NCBI GenBank assembly: GCA_963931865.1
Contig: OZ007512.1
Location: 7,124,208-7,188,207 of the forward strand
Origin: Axinella damicornis
Taxonomy: Eukaryota > Porifera > Demospongiae > Axinellida > Axinellidae
Direction of reading: 5' to 3'
DNA: 64,000 nt
This document shows, in pieces, positions 10,932 to 28,732 of the stretch. The translations under genes were made by a program, and so were the position numbers. The notes below the pieces were generated by a model. The model searched no databases. It was not told the DNA's origin and worked only from the letters and a program-made list of their open reading frames with translations. Numbering within the stretch: position 1 is the stretch's first letter; each line of letters opens with the position of its first letter.

Positions 10932-11810
10932 ACGTCAGGAGTGACTAGCCACAGATTCACAGGAGTATCCTCTTATTGGGGCGAGCCTGAGCGAGCCCTA
11001 CATAGTCGTTTTCTCGGGGTGTCCACTTGAAACTCTAGATCGCCGTGAACGAATGGGCTCAGTATGGAAGTGACGAAAAGCTGGGCGTGGGACTGGGAAG
11101 GAGGCTACCACAAACTTGAAATTCAGTGCAGACAGCAATGAACGACAATTGGCTCAACGTAGTGTCGTAGTCTACGTACAACAAACCTGACACTCCACAC
11201 CGAACGGAGCATGAGCTATGAACTTGAAACTGCAGACCATCATCAAGCTGAGGCCCAAGGTATACACCTACCGCGTATCGGTAGTCTACATCGCAAGCTT
11301 ACGCTCAGGCCCCACCCCCAACACAGTGAAACAATTAGAACTAACTTTCGTACAACAACATTGCTAGCGGAAACAGAAACACTGAATGGTTCAGCCAGCA
11401 ATAGCCCCTCTTCGGTCACACACTCCCTTCCAACAATGCTGATCATGAATCAAAAGCTTTGACCGTTTCATATACTGCCCAGCCTTCACTACTATATTGA
11501 CATGCAGTACATCAGGCGAGCCCCACAATGTCCTGCATTCTCCTAGTAATACGACTTATCTTCGGAGTCCTCTCCAAGCCGTTCTCTTCATCAACTCTGA
11601 AACAGCGCAAGACATTCCCGTCTTTCTCATGTCTTCCATCATAACACTCAAGAGCCAGTCAGTGGACACCTCTCTGATTGCAACCGGCACATTGAACGAT
11701 GACATTTCAAAGGGTCAAATCGTTGACATCCCATTCGACCTGGACATTGAGGTCAGCATTGTATTTGTATTGAGACTCTGTAGGTTGTAGACAGTCGGTG
11801 CTGTGTGGCG
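10932..11810. other. Intergenic, lone MITE right end at about 11,069-11,102
   Basis: The stretch GACGAAAAGCTGGGCGTGGG then ACTGGGAAGGAGGCTA is a solo right terminus of the same foldback family as 2981-3376. Nothing else recognised. Confidence 0.6.
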
Positions 11811-11925
11811 TCAAGAGTTCATAACAATAAGGGTGTGCAACTGCCATATAGTTCCACTACCGCCATCTCGGCAGTACTGCGGTAGTGGAAACCAGTTGCA
11901 CACTCTTATTGTTGTGAACTCTTGA
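11811..11925. mobile_element. 115-bp foldback element with 5-bp TSD (TCAAGAGTTC family)
   Basis: Left arm TCAAGAGTTCATAACAATAA, right arm ends TTATTGTTGTGAACTCTTGA; inner arms GTGTGCAACTG / CAGTTGCACAC and CCACTACCGC / GCGGTAGTGG. The pentamer TGGCG flanks both sides (11,806-11,810 and 11,926-11,930). See 18,691 for a 21-bp relative. Confidence 0.8.
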
Positions 11926-12064
11926 TGGCGTATACAGTACCAAACCCAAGGGGTGCAGCCCCGAGGCTGAAGGGCTGTATAAGCCGTACAGTTCCACGCT
12001 ATGTGTTGTATTGCAAGGGTTGGATGCATGTGCATTGCTAAGCAGCAACAGTTGATGTGTCCTG

Positions 12065-12647
12065 TTAAGGTTACGGGATCGTCACGCGGTGGGCGTGGCC
12101 AGACAATTTCTTCAACCCTGTTTTTCTCGCACAGAAAGTAAGCTAGTGAAATCAAACTTACTCGACACAAAGCAGGGAGGGTAGTCAACATGCAGACCAA
12201 ACATCATCATAGCAGCTCACACTGTAGCTGTCGTACGCTGGTTAAATCGATTCCAGCAAACTATTCACCAAAAATCTCCAGTGCGAAGACCGCCAGCAAC
12301 TCGAGTCTACTGTTGGGAGACACGCCATAGGAAGCTCTAGGGCAGGACGTTAGTGTTTTGTGGCTAGGTTGAGCAGTCCTCGAAAGAACGATTCTTGAGT
12401 GCGAATAACCGCCATCTTGACTCCCCTCTTTGGAATACAGCATCGTATAACTTCGGAACGGTCATCAGTATTTACAAAAACGCTTTGTCCGGCCCTGTTT
12501 GTGCCTATTTCAACACAGCCTTCCAAGTCTAGGTCGGATCACACGGCTTTCTTTTTGGTGACAAAAAACTATGAAATAGTGCTTAATTAAGTGTACGGTG
12601 CGTGTATACAGTGCGCGTATCTGCGCGCAGGGATCCCATAACCTTAA
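12065..12647. mobile_element. TTAA-flanked non-autonomous element, 575 bp internal
   Basis: TTAA at 12,065-12,068 is followed by GGTTACGGGATC, and the right end GGGATCCCATAACC is followed by TTAA at 12,644-12,647. The same termini occur at 54,826-55,260. A TTAA target is typical of piggyBac and Kolobok elements; no transposase is present. Confidence 0.75.
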
Positions 12648-12699
12648 TGCACATCTTCAAGATAACGAACTCCACTAATTAGATAATGTGGGGCAGCCG

Positions 12700-13121
12700 C
12701 ACTCCTGGTAGCAACCCCTATTGCTACGTAGTAATGCAGTTCGTTTCAATTAACGCACATGTCACATAGCAACCACACTGAGTTGATTGCTAGCAATGGC
12801 AGCCAAAGGGAAGCACTCACAACTTCGCCAGCACGGTGAGTTTCGGCACGTAAGCGTCAGTGAACGACAGCGATCACGGCCGTGTGGTCACAATCTTTGT
12901 GGGCCCTTCGTAAGAGCTGTACTGGCAGTGAAAGTCGAAGAGAGTGCTCAAGCAATGGCAGCTGACTGCGAGACAAAAGTGCTTGTATCTCCACCACAAA
13001 GGTAAGTTTCAGCACCTAAATTGTATGCTTGTGTCACTGCATGATAGCGATCCCGACGGTGTAGGAAAATTCTTTGCAGGCCATTCCTAAGGGTTAAGTT
13101 ATTTATCCCCTACCAGGAGTG
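12700..13121 (+). mobile_element. Repeat with CACTCCTGGTAG inverted ends, carries mini first-exon-like segments
   Basis: Starts CACTCCTGGTAG and ends CCTACCAGGAGTG. An inverted relative lies at 18,081-18,531. Inside are two ATG-led segments that each end in a splice donor: MAAKGKHSQLRQHG before GTGAGT (ATG at about 12,796) and MAADCETKVLVSPPQR before GTAAGT (ATG at about 12,955). A third related segment is at about 27,638-27,691. Neither joins in frame to the exon at 13,175. No target duplication was found. Confidence 0.65.
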
Positions 13122-13174
13122 TAATATACAACCTAGCTGTTCTTCTATACGTGTTCGTGCACAGGTGCAGCTAG

Positions 13175-19194
<6,020 letters not shown>

Positions 19195-19385
19195 ACGATC
19201 ATTCATTTGTCGCAATTATTATAACTATTCACAACATTACTGAAAACTGTATTTGTATTTTTGATCATTCCAGTTCTATTACCATATTGCATAAACAAGT
19301 TTTGAATCATTAGTCATCACATACAAGTGCTGCATACACCACTGACATTGGGTACTGACTGTCCTCCTGACTGTCCTCCTGACTG

Positions 19386-19590
19386 TCCTCCTTGCCACAC
19401 CTCCATGCTTGGCCATACTACCCATCCAGAATGTCCTCCTTGCCATGCCTCCATGCTTGGCCATACCACCCATCCATTGGGTGCTGAATGTCCTTGCCAC
19501 GCCTCCATGCTTGGCCATACCACCCATCCATTGGGTGCTGAATGTCCTTGCCACGCCTCCATGCTTGGCCATTGGGTGCTGACTGTCTGT
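19386..19590. repeat. 54-bp minisatellite, about four copies
   Basis: Units contain CTTGCCACGCCTCCATGCTT, GGCCATACCACCCATCCATT and GGGTGCTGAATGTC. It lies just past the SAM-gene stop. Confidence 0.85.
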
Positions 19591-19639
19591 GAGTTGGCCT
19601 CCGCCTCCATGGCCATACACCATGCAATAACAAACTCAC

Positions 19640-20590
19640 TGAAGGTGGAGAGTAAGGGGTTCACAGTAATACATCTCTGAGCGTCCCTACATGCAAGGAT
19701 ACATCATGAGCTGTACTGATTCAAAACCAGATTTGCAAGGTAGATGTCCTTTACAATGTTTACATGCAGTCACACGACAAACAACACATAGCATGCACTT
19801 CTTGCGACAACGTCCACGTAAACTTGTCAACAGTGACTGACGTTCTACTCCTACACCACTAACATCAGATCTGGCCTGCAGGCTACTAACACCACCAGTT
19901 AATCTCCCCTCTCACTACCCACTTGCTCTCTCTTCAGGATCTCCTTGTCCAACTGGCAAGGGAGGTACGTAATCACCTGCACTGTACTGTGTTTCTTGGG
20001 TCATTAGAGACTTAGCAACATCCAGATATACAGTATAGCTCACAAGACATTCATTCCTGCGGGTCCTATATTTCTTTGAGGTCTGACAGATCGAGGTCTG
20101 GGCCATCCCAACGTATACTATCTGTATCCTAGGTGACCTATTTCCACTGTAGACAGGTCACCTGCGCGCAAAATGCTGTCTACACCCATAACTAGCCAGC
20201 ATGTTCATCTCTGCATAACGCGTAGAGAGTTGACATCGATCTGCGCTCCTATATACCAGCGTTGCTTGTCCTCTTCTCCACCCGCCATTCTCCCCTCCTA
20301 CTCACCTTCAACGAGATGGAGAAATGGAGCTCAAGTCCAGAAACACGTTCCCAGACGCCCATGCAGCCTTCAAACTTGTTCCCAAGCGGCGTGGGACCCA
20401 ATGCAACTTGCCTACAGAAACGCAATTGACGACAACCACAGCAACAGACTCGAGGGAACACTATTGGCAGAGGGCCTACCTGAGGAGGCCAACGCCATTG
20501 GAGACCGAAGAAGATCGACATCGACAGAGACAGAAACTCATTCGCCATTGGCTACCCGTAAACAGCTGACATAATTTTCGCGCCAAAAGT
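19640..20590. other. Intergenic, no gene recognised
   Basis: Overlapping frames at 20,173-20,574 and 20,324-20,569 lack recognisable domains. GTGACCTATTTCCACTGTAG then ACAGGTCACCTG near 20,133-20,165 forms a small inverted repeat. Confidence 0.4.
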
Positions 20591-20597
20591 GAACCAA

Positions 20598-20700
20598 CCA
20601 ATCAAATAAGAGCATTTGTCCCTACCGGCGCGCGCTTTGCCGGCCGGCTTCTGTGGGTATATAAAGAGGGCATCGCAGTGCCGAAGTCATTCGCGGGCTA
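20598..20700 (+). promoter_or_regulatory. CCAAT + TATA core-promoter-like block
   Basis: CCAATCA at 20,598 and TATATAAAG at 20,658-20,666 are 60 bases apart, separated by a GC-rich segment (CGGCGCGCGC, GCCGGCCGGC). A start site would be expected near 20,690. The transcript downstream is unknown because the sequence soon enters a G-rich minisatellite. Possible donors CGGGTGAGG and AAGGTGAGG follow at about 20,709-20,730. Confidence 0.4.
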
Positions 20701-20769
20701 GGTACTGCTCGGGTGAGGTTAAGGTGAGGTGAGCCCTCACCCTACCCTTACCCTTGCTCTACCTTTCAC

Positions 20770-21240
20770 TGCTTGGGGGGTGGGGCAGCCTGGGGGGGGG
20801 GGGGGGGGCAGCCTGGGGGGGTGGGGCAGCCTGGGGGGTGGGGCTGCCTGGGGGGTGGGGCTGCCTGGGGGGTGGGGCAGCCTGGGGGTGGGGCAGCATG
20901 GGGGTGGGGCAGCCTGGGGGGGGGTGGGGCAGCCTGGGGGGGTGGGGCAGCCTGGGGGGTGGGGCTGCCTGGGGGGTGGGGCAGCCTGGGGGTGGGGCAG
21001 CATGGGGGTGGGGCAGCCTGAGGGGGCTGCCTGGGGGGAGGGGGGGGGGGGGGGGGGCAGCCTGGGGGGAGGGGAGGGTGCAGGGGGTTAGTGGGGTGGG
21101 GCAGCCTGGGGGGAGGGGAGGGTGCAAGGGGTTAGTGGGGTGGGGCAGCCTGGGGGGAGGGGAGGGTGCAGGGGGTTAGTGGGGTGGGGCAGCCTGGGGG
21201 GCTGCATGGGGTGAGGGGGAGGGTGGGGCTGCATGGGGGG
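20770..21240. repeat. G-rich minisatellite, strong G-quadruplex potential
   Basis: Units of about 17 bases (GGGGCAGCCTGGGGGGT) repeat many times, then a longer unit with GGGGAGGGTGCAGGGGGTTA repeats three times. Glycine- and proline-rich frames are artefacts. Confidence 0.95.
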
Positions 21241-21249
21241 ATGGACAGC

Positions 21250-22655
21250 ATGCTGAGGTTGCACATCTATGTTGGCTGATTTGCACAGAAAAAAAACATC
21301 AGTTATCGCTCACAACCTAATCAGAAAGTCATACATAGCTACCGAAACGTCTGCTTTTGAATCAGTTTGACTAATATCTATCGCCCTTGCTAAACTATAA
21401 TGTCATGGTGGAGGTATATATGCATGATTCTGCTATGGTAGATCAACATCCTGACTGCTAGATATCATCGACTCTATGATTATTACCTGTGATTTGGAAT
21501 GATTAGCATGCTCCGGCACCTAAATCGCCAAACAAGTTTGCAAGACTACATTAATTTTGTACTTGTTTCATCTAGGTACCACTACTGTACATGACAAGGA
21601 GTGAAGAGAACGATTGAGTATTTCAGACAATCATGAAGATTTAATTTCGACACTTATGAGTTCATTGTGTTAGTTTTGTAATATCAGATCAAGGAACTGA
21701 GTGAACAGTGTAGCAAAAGTCACACCATGGTACAAGATATACAGCTGTATAGCTACAGCTTTTGAACCAGATATTGACTAGTGAAACTAGAATGTCTCAA
21801 CTTATATTAGTCATACAGATTCACTGTTCACAGATACTATACCACAATGTCATACATACCAATAATATCAATATCAGACTCCCTACCCAAAGGTAGTTGA
21901 TCTGGCCTGCAGACTTTACCCACCAAGAAGGGAGAAAAGGCTGGGACATGGTATTATGCTTACTCTAATTACGTCATCATGTTCGAAACATCATTTCAAA
22001 GGCTAGAATAGCCTAGTCTCAAACAAATGGCATCAAACATAATGCCCGAGCAACATCCATGCACTTGGACAGCTCGCATGTTGAGGATTTTGGGAAGGCA
22101 TCTCTTATCCCACATTATGTCACAAGTTAAAGTTAAACTGATCTAGAACAATACACCAGCATTTCAGTGCACCGGAACCAAACAGATTAGTAGGATTACC
22201 AGATGTAGCCCCTCCGTGTGTGAAAAATCATCTGGGAGCAAGATTAGCCCAAAGGGGGAATGGGAGTTTGGGAGAGTTGCATACAGAAAGCTATTTTGGT
22301 CTACAGAATGTATGATGGTTCCCAAAGTGCTAATTGAAGGTGATATGGAAGAAGATGCCAAGCAATTAATTGAGTCACAGAAGCCAGTAATCGTATGAGC
22401 ATACGCCACCTAGCCTTGTTCCTAAGCCTCCGTCCAGATTTTATCTCATGGCTGTGGATCTGGGCAGAGGGAATTAATGAGGCTTTATGCCACCTTCCTT
22501 GGTTCACAGATCTAGACTCCACATACCAACATGTTAGGTTTGCAAACTCCAGTATTGAGTGCTCCTCATGAGGTTTCCTATTATATCAACTGCAAGTACT
22601 AATTGTCACAGATGCATGTGCCCAATAACAAGCGAATATGGTACAACAGCTGTGT
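21250..22655. other. Intergenic, no gene recognised
   Basis: Non-repetitive sequence. A 60-residue frame at 22,216-22,398 (KLFWSTECMMVPKVL) has no recognised domain and no clear splice context. Confidence 0.4.
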
Positions 22656-22659
22656 TGAA

Positions 22660-24125
22660 TCCGTTCATGTGTGTGAAGTCAAATGTATTCTGTTAATTGC
22701 TAGCTCTCTGATCCTAAAATGTAACCCATCTCACGAAATTTTATGAAGCGATCATTACCAGATGTGCAATATTAGCTACATAGATCTGACTATTGATGGT
22801 GATGGTACTGACACCGAATGCACATATCTTGAGTTGGGGAGTTCAATCTGCTAAGAGTGAAATTAAGCAAGCATGATTGTGAGATTGTGTAGTGACATAA
22901 TTATTTTTTACATTAGATATCATTGTTAGATAGTGGGTAGGCAATAATTTCTTATCCAGGAACTAGCTACCCATCTATTGTCATAGCCTCGTTATTCCCA
23001 GGCGGTCAGTACAGGGCCTGGGAACGAGACTACTGTTGACTGTGGTGGTACTGACAAAGAAATTGGATCCGGGAGATCCATTTTCCTAAGATGAAATTAA
23101 ACAAGCATGATTGTGAGATTGTGCATAGTGACATTGTTTCAAATCACTCCTTAGATCCCATTAATTGTTAGATGTTATGGGCATGCAGCCATTTCGTATC
23201 CAGGAAGTACCTATATCTCGTCATTATGAGCTGGTAACTATAGTGATTGCAAGAAAATTATATAGTTACTAGAAATATGCAAATTTGAAGTACTCCCTCC
23301 TATCCCTCCCTGTCTTACAGTCGGATCCTCAGAGATGCACTGTGGTTGGGCAGGGCTTGGAGCTGGCAGTGGCTTATCAACAAGTTCACTTTGAGGTCCA
23401 CTTGGTGTGATCCCTGTACCACTGAACAGCAGGTCACTGCAGAGCTGAGGTCCCTCGTGCACAGCTCAGTCACCACCGGCAGTGTAGCACACAAGACCCC
23501 AGACGTTTATGAGGTTTCATACCAACCTAACACACGAGGTCGACACGAGTTGAGTGTACGAGTGAATGATGTGCCAGTGCAGGGAAGCCCATTCCTAGTG
23601 TACACCACTCATCTACTTGGCAGGACAGTCAGAGTCATCAAAGGACTTAACGATCTACGTATATGCGGTAGCCACCACTAGCAGTGGAGCAGAGGTTGTT
23701 GTTAGTCAGGACCATAAAATCTCCTGAAATTTGTCTTCTGTTTTGGCAAACCAGGAAGTGGTGACGGTGAGATGAGTAGGCTCTGGGATCTGAGCTTTGA
23801 CCCTGCTGGTATAGTGTGTATGTTGCAGATAGTAACAACGATTGTGTCCAGGTGTTTTCCTAGAATTGAGCATATCTGAGAACATCTGGTGTGCATGGCA
23901 CTAGTGGACCAGGTAAACTGTCTGGCCCAGAGGGTATCCATGTGGACCATGACCAGCCTATGTTGCTGAGTGGGGGAACAACCGTATAATATCGGTGTTC
24001 CACACATCAGGAGCATTCATCACCTCATTTGGCAGGAGCTAGGGGCTGTGGAGAAGGAGAACTGCAGTACCCACATGGGGTCACCAGACCAGGATGGATT
24101 CCTGTATGCCTGTGTTTGTCATAAT
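22660..24125 (+). pseudogene. Unit 0: decayed filamin-NHL exon with its upstream intron
   Basis: From about 22,660 the sequence matches the intron that precedes the NHL exon in the other units (AAATTTTATGAAGCGATCAT, GGTGATGGTACTGACACCGA). The exon follows from about 23,321: filamin part with TTEQQVTAELRSLV, YQPNTRGRHELSVRVNDVPV and QGSPFLVY. The NHL part loses its frame within the first repeats and has internal deletions relative to 44,507-45,643. No N-terminal, Death or coiled-coil exons of this unit are seen upstream. A 49-bp TAGYCTC micro-element (22,984-23,032) sits in the intron at the same place as in units 1 and 3. Confidence 0.85.
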
Positions 24126-24136
24126 TATGATGTCAT

Positions 24137-24239
24137 CCTCATTCCCAGTCCCACGCCCAGCTTTTCGTTGCTTGCAGTACTCCCCACTTTATCGTACTGC
24201 AAGCGACGAAAAGCTGGGCGTGGGACTGGGAACGAGGCT
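24137..24239. mobile_element. Short TAGYCTC-type foldback in unit 0
   Basis: Two arms (CCCACGCCCAGCTTTTCGTT and the complement GACGAAAAGCTGGGCGTGGG) around a short centre. Units 2 and 3 give the related empty sequence (TGATGTCATACTTATTATG at 38,006). The left terminus is eroded, so no clean duplication remains. Confidence 0.7.
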
Positions 24240-24512
24240 CATACTTAGCTATTATGATTGTTCATACTGTGTGTGTGTAATACTATTATTATCACTGTGG
24301 CAATTGTAGAACTCATGCAATGCATAATTTATGCTATTATTATCTATTTTTTTCACATACAGATCATTTGATCACTGATTTGTGTCAATGCATATTTATA
24401 CGGGGAAACCCCCTCCCACATTAATCACATACAGACCAGAAAATTGGAAGTCATTTGATGATGTACTCAATGAAATGGTGACTGTTGTCCTGGAAACAGT
24501 GGAGGATGTGTG

Positions 24513-25027
24513 TAGGCCTTGGCGGATTTTGCTCAAACTTTTACCTATTTTTCTTTTTTTCTCCTTTTATTACCCCAATTTTCTTTTTCAATGACCTATT
24601 TTTCTCAATTATGCTGGCATTGATTCTGAAAATTTCACATCATATACATTCTCAATACACGCCTGTAAACACTTGAAAACTGATTCTGAGTGACACTCAC
24701 TGTACGTGACAGCGCATCAACTACAACAAACGGTCAGGCCACTTGTTGTACTAGTCAATATACTTCTGAGTAGTTCTGTCTAATACGTAGCTATAGCCAA
24801 CATAGCTAGCTAATAGGTAGCTAGCCTAGTAGTAGTCTTTACATTGCTACTTCTAAACGTGTACCTGACAGTGTTGTTTTTTTCAAGATTAAAAATTGCA
24901 AAACCCATTTGTATACCTATTTTTTATCATCAGAGTCTGAAAGTGTACTTATTTTTCCAGGCATAATTCACAATGCTCGGAAGCACCTATTTTCCCAAAC
25001 TTATGCTGCAAAATCCGCCAAGGCCTA
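24513..25027. mobile_element. hAT-like MITE, 515 bp, perfect 8-bp TSD
   Basis: Inverted ends TAGGCCTTGGCGGATTTTG and CAAAATCCGCCAAGGCCTA. Exact GATGTGTG at 24,505-24,512 and 25,028-25,035. The empty site is present in unit 3 at about 45,950 (GGAGGATGTGTAGATGC). An 8-bp duplication is typical of hAT elements; there is no transposase. Confidence 0.88.
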
Positions 25028-25599
25028 GATGTGTGGTACGGTCAGTGGGGAGGGTGAGGGTGAGTGTGAGTGTGTGGGGGGAGTACCGTGGGAGGAGGAA
25101 CACTTCTAGGGAACACATCAGCTCGTAGAGGGGGGAAGTAGTATAATAGTGATACAAAGTAAGTATACCATTCCTAATGAATTGAGGCTGGTCTAAAAAC
25201 TTAGTCCTGCATGTGATACAAGGAGCTGCTCTACAGACATGACATTGCATACCCACTCGACCTTGCCTGTATAAATCCATCCACTCATGCATGCTCACAC
25301 TCAATTAATTCCTTGGGACAGTGTGATTGTATCTAGGACGATATTACTGAGTCCATCCACTCATGTTCACACTCAATTATTAATTCCTTGGGACAGTGTG
25401 ATTGTATACCCACTACAATACTAGTGGAATGTGTGACATTGTGGGGCAAGCGTGAGCGAGTGCATGTGTGAAATTAGTTATGTGGAACAGTAAGTGTTGT
25501 AGCTACGTACAAGAGTGTCATCAGAATGTGACTACATGAGAACAGCTCAGGTCACAGAATATCACACCAAAAGTACACTGTCGCATATGCACAACACAG

Positions 25600-26061
25600 C
25601 AGTGGCGGATCCAGGGGGGGGGGGCCAGGGGGGCCAGTGCCCCCCCCTGGCTAGAGAAAAAAAATTTTTTATATAGCTAGCTGCCGCTACGTTGCAACTC
25701 CTGGCCTGGCGCCATGGCCTCCTCAGCTCGCAATATCGTGCGTTGCCTGAAACCGAACGGCTTGGGAACGAGACCACGATCTAGTATACCCCTCCGTGTA
25801 CGTACGTATTACATTCGTGAGCGAAATAAGCAAGGAAGAAGCTCATGGCCGCCCTGGGACCTGCAATCCTCGTACATCTGGAACTTGCAGTGCAAAGCGC
25901 GAAGGTGCCACGAGAGCCCATCCTGAGAAGTGAAAAATGAAGGCGAAAATTTTTTTCGCGCTTAGCGCGGACTGATCGGCGCTACGCGCCTCTACGCACT
26001 GCCTCCGGCAGCGTTTCATATACGGTGCCCCCCCCTTTCATAAATCCTGTATCCGCCCCTG
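25600..26061. mobile_element. hAT-like MITE with CAGTGGCGGAT ends
   Basis: Begins CAGTGGCGGATCCAGG and ends CCTGTATCCGCCCCTG, the classic non-autonomous hAT terminus. Only CACAG is duplicated at the flanks (25,595-25,599 and 26,062-26,066). Confidence 0.75.
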
Positions 26062-27780
26062 CACAGAGTGAGGCTAGCTGAAGCAGTCTAGCTGCGATAT
26101 GGATGTGGCAGGTATTAAACACAAAACGTACACGTAGCTAGAGCACTGAGGTCAATGAATAGGTAGGTCCACCAGCGCCTGGCAGCGGTGTTCGTCTTTT
26201 CTGTCGCTGTCGCCACTGGGGAGGTACAGAGGTAGGTCACGATCTCTTTGTTGTCGCCATATATAGTCTCGGTGCCAGACTCTCGCGCACGGCGGAGATT
26301 TAATGTCCGGAAATGAATGCATACATTATATTGCACGCACCGGATTTACGGTATGGGAGACAGATGTTGTATAGCGCCATATAGCGCCGCGCGCGAGACT
26401 ACGACTAGTGTGGGGCTCGCTCACGCTCGCCCAATTCCTGAGTCCATCCACTCATGTTCACACTCAATCAATTACGCTACACCATTTTGTCTTTGTGCTT
26501 CTGCAAATATTATTTTAGACTAATTGATACACTTGCAGATCATATCTTCGCAACTTGTGGCTGAGTGTTTTGCGATCTTAGCCCCTTCCTCAGTTATAGG
26601 TTATAATGCAGCTTCACGCTCTTGTGTGCTTTGTGAATAGCCATGGTGCTGCAGCTGACTAAGCTGGTTACCAGTGAGAGAGACACTGCAATCTGAAGAA
26701 GAAATGATGGACCACCTTCGCTTTTATTATGAGACGCAAGACTGCAGAATGTCAGTCTAGCTGCTAGCCCCTCTCCACACGTGTCCAGTCATGTGTGTGT
26801 GCGCGTGAGGCTGGCCGGGAGAGGGGCTAGTGGCCTAAGTTAGACTGCAGAAATGTCCAGTATTGCTGTGGGAACAGCTGGCTAGCTTGCATTACTTCGA
26901 CATTCACTTGTGATTTTGTAAACACTCGTAAAGTCTGCAAAAGATTACACGCAAAATAGTGGTTTAATGTTTGGGGGCGAGCATGTAATGCATGCAAGGT
27001 TGGAGCATTGCTCCTTGACTCTGCACAGGTTGTGACCCAGTGGATTGAAACCAGTTGCCAGATCTCACAGTGACAAAGATGCACCTGAGAGGAATGTTAG
27101 CCAGACGACAGAGGACACATTAGATGCACAGTGCCCTTTTGCATAGGCCTGGTGAGAACACAACCTGTGCAAGGCATTTCAGTGACCTAGGGATCATGAA
27201 TTCGAAGGATACTGATGGATCCACAGGAAAATTCCCAAATTTGCACAAACCGAGTTATGACTTGTAGGTAGCTCTGAACCATGTTTATGAGATTAACATC
27301 CCTACCAGGAACTGTGTGGGACAGGGGAGGTCTTTCAGAGAACGGTCTGGTGTTCGGTTGAATGTGGGATGAGGCACATCTGTGCCGGTATCCATGTGGT
27401 ACGTGAGGAGTTTTCAGTTTTCTTCTGTGTGGGTAAATGTTAGAGGAGAGGGTAGGAGGGGAGAAAAAGGGGGAAGAGGAGGAGAGGAAGAGGAAGAGGA
27501 GAAGGGGGAGGGGAGGAGAGGAAGAGGAGAAGGGGAGGAGGGGGGGCAGAAACGAGGAGTATGGAAGGTTAAATTTAATGGGGGAAGTTGTATGGCTATA
27601 TCTCGTGTTATGTTCCAATTAACGCAGACCTCATGTTAGCAATGGCGGCCAGTGGGAAGACACAGTGCTCAGAACTCAGCAACCACGGTGAGTAAGTGAA
27701 CACTCATCATCCGTTTTGCCCTTCAACCCACCCACTATACCCACCCACTATACCCACTGGTAAACTTACTTATCTCGGAA
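26062..27780. other. Intergenic before unit 1
   Basis: Contains a direct repeat of GAGTCCATCCACTCATGTTC (about 25,351 and 26,442), a hairpin with arms CTAGCCCCTCTCC / GGAGAGGGGCTAG (26,763-26,831), a purine-rich tract at 27,430-27,560, and a mini first-exon-like segment at about 27,643-27,691 (MAASGKTQCSELSNHG before GTGAGT). No full gene recognised. Confidence 0.5.
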
Positions 27781-28489
27781 GCAGACCCTTCACGCGGGGA
27801 GGAGAACCCTGTGCGAGACTACTTTCTCGCCAGGTCCTCCACAGAGCCCAGTAGGTTCACTACATTATTTCCCACTTCCAATTTCCATTTAGAGAGGTAT
27901 CCCACATTTACTCTCATAGGAAACAGTGACAATTTTGTCCCAAACTGTAGCCCGAGGCCATCAGAAATTACACACTCATGGATCAGCGTGAACCAACCAT
28001 TTCAAGTCAAGCTAACACTAAATGCTCAGACAACTACTTGCAAAACAGACGCCACTTCCTCCTGCCCTGACTAGCACAATCTGGGAACCAGACTCTCCCT
28101 TAGGGTTGGAAGATGACTAGCCTAGCAAGACAGTTATTGTTCCATCTGAGATAGCTATAGCCAGCTGGAGAGGAAACAGTTCGTGAGGTCCAATGGTTCA
28201 AGGCTGCCACGCCTACTGTTTTCCTCGTGGGTGAGGTGGCTGGGAGCAAGGCTAATCTGAATCCAAGACTAGGTGCCAACACAGTCCGGCTAGCAAAGGA
28301 ATTGCGCTTTCTATAAACGTGCAGGCAAACTTAGCCTACCACACAGAAATTGATGGCATCAGTTGACTTGAAATTGAATCCACTAATACATACCAGGCAG
28401 TAGCGGTCGTTGCACAAAGTATACGGTCCGAAGGTGCACCACTTGGGCTGCGTTTCTTTTGCTAGAGGATGGGTGGGGCTGATCAGCTG

Positions 28490-28732
28490 ATCAATGATTA
28501 CGTAATTAAATAATCACCGGAAATAGTCTACTACACAGCTCACTCACAGATGTGAGCGGCGAAGAAAGCGAAGCCAAGGTACGTTGTTTCCCCGGCATCT
28601 TGGAGATCATAGTAGATCTAGGGTGATCGTGATTGCTAATTTGCACTTTCGTCTGCAGGCTGTGGAACGTTCTATGCCACTGCATGTGTACCTGCGAGCA
28701 TATAGATTACTGAGGCACTCACACAATTAGCC
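28490..28732 (+). promoter_or_regulatory. Unit 1 promoter and 5'-UTR block
   Basis: TTACGTAA at 28,498-28,505 (PAR-bZIP/CREB-like palindrome) and ACCGGAAAT at 28,516 (ETS-like) precede a probable non-coding exon ending GCGAAGCCAAG at 28,578 with donor GTACGT. A second UTR exon starts after GTCTGCAG (28,659) and leads to AGCCATGACC. The block is conserved in units 2 to 4, arguing for function at least in the ancestor. Confidence 0.6.

Noticed and set aside
19386..19590. Possible CRISPR-like array
   Set aside because: Units are contiguous 54-bp tandem copies without unique spacers, in a eukaryotic context.
20729..21179. Glycine-rich and proline-rich ORFs up to 141 residues
   Set aside because: Products of the G-rich minisatellite, open in several frames at once.
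27811..28074. 87-residue ORF upstream of unit 1
   Set aside because: The same block occurs upstream of units 3 and 4 with frame-shifting indels, so it is a repeated non-coding region.
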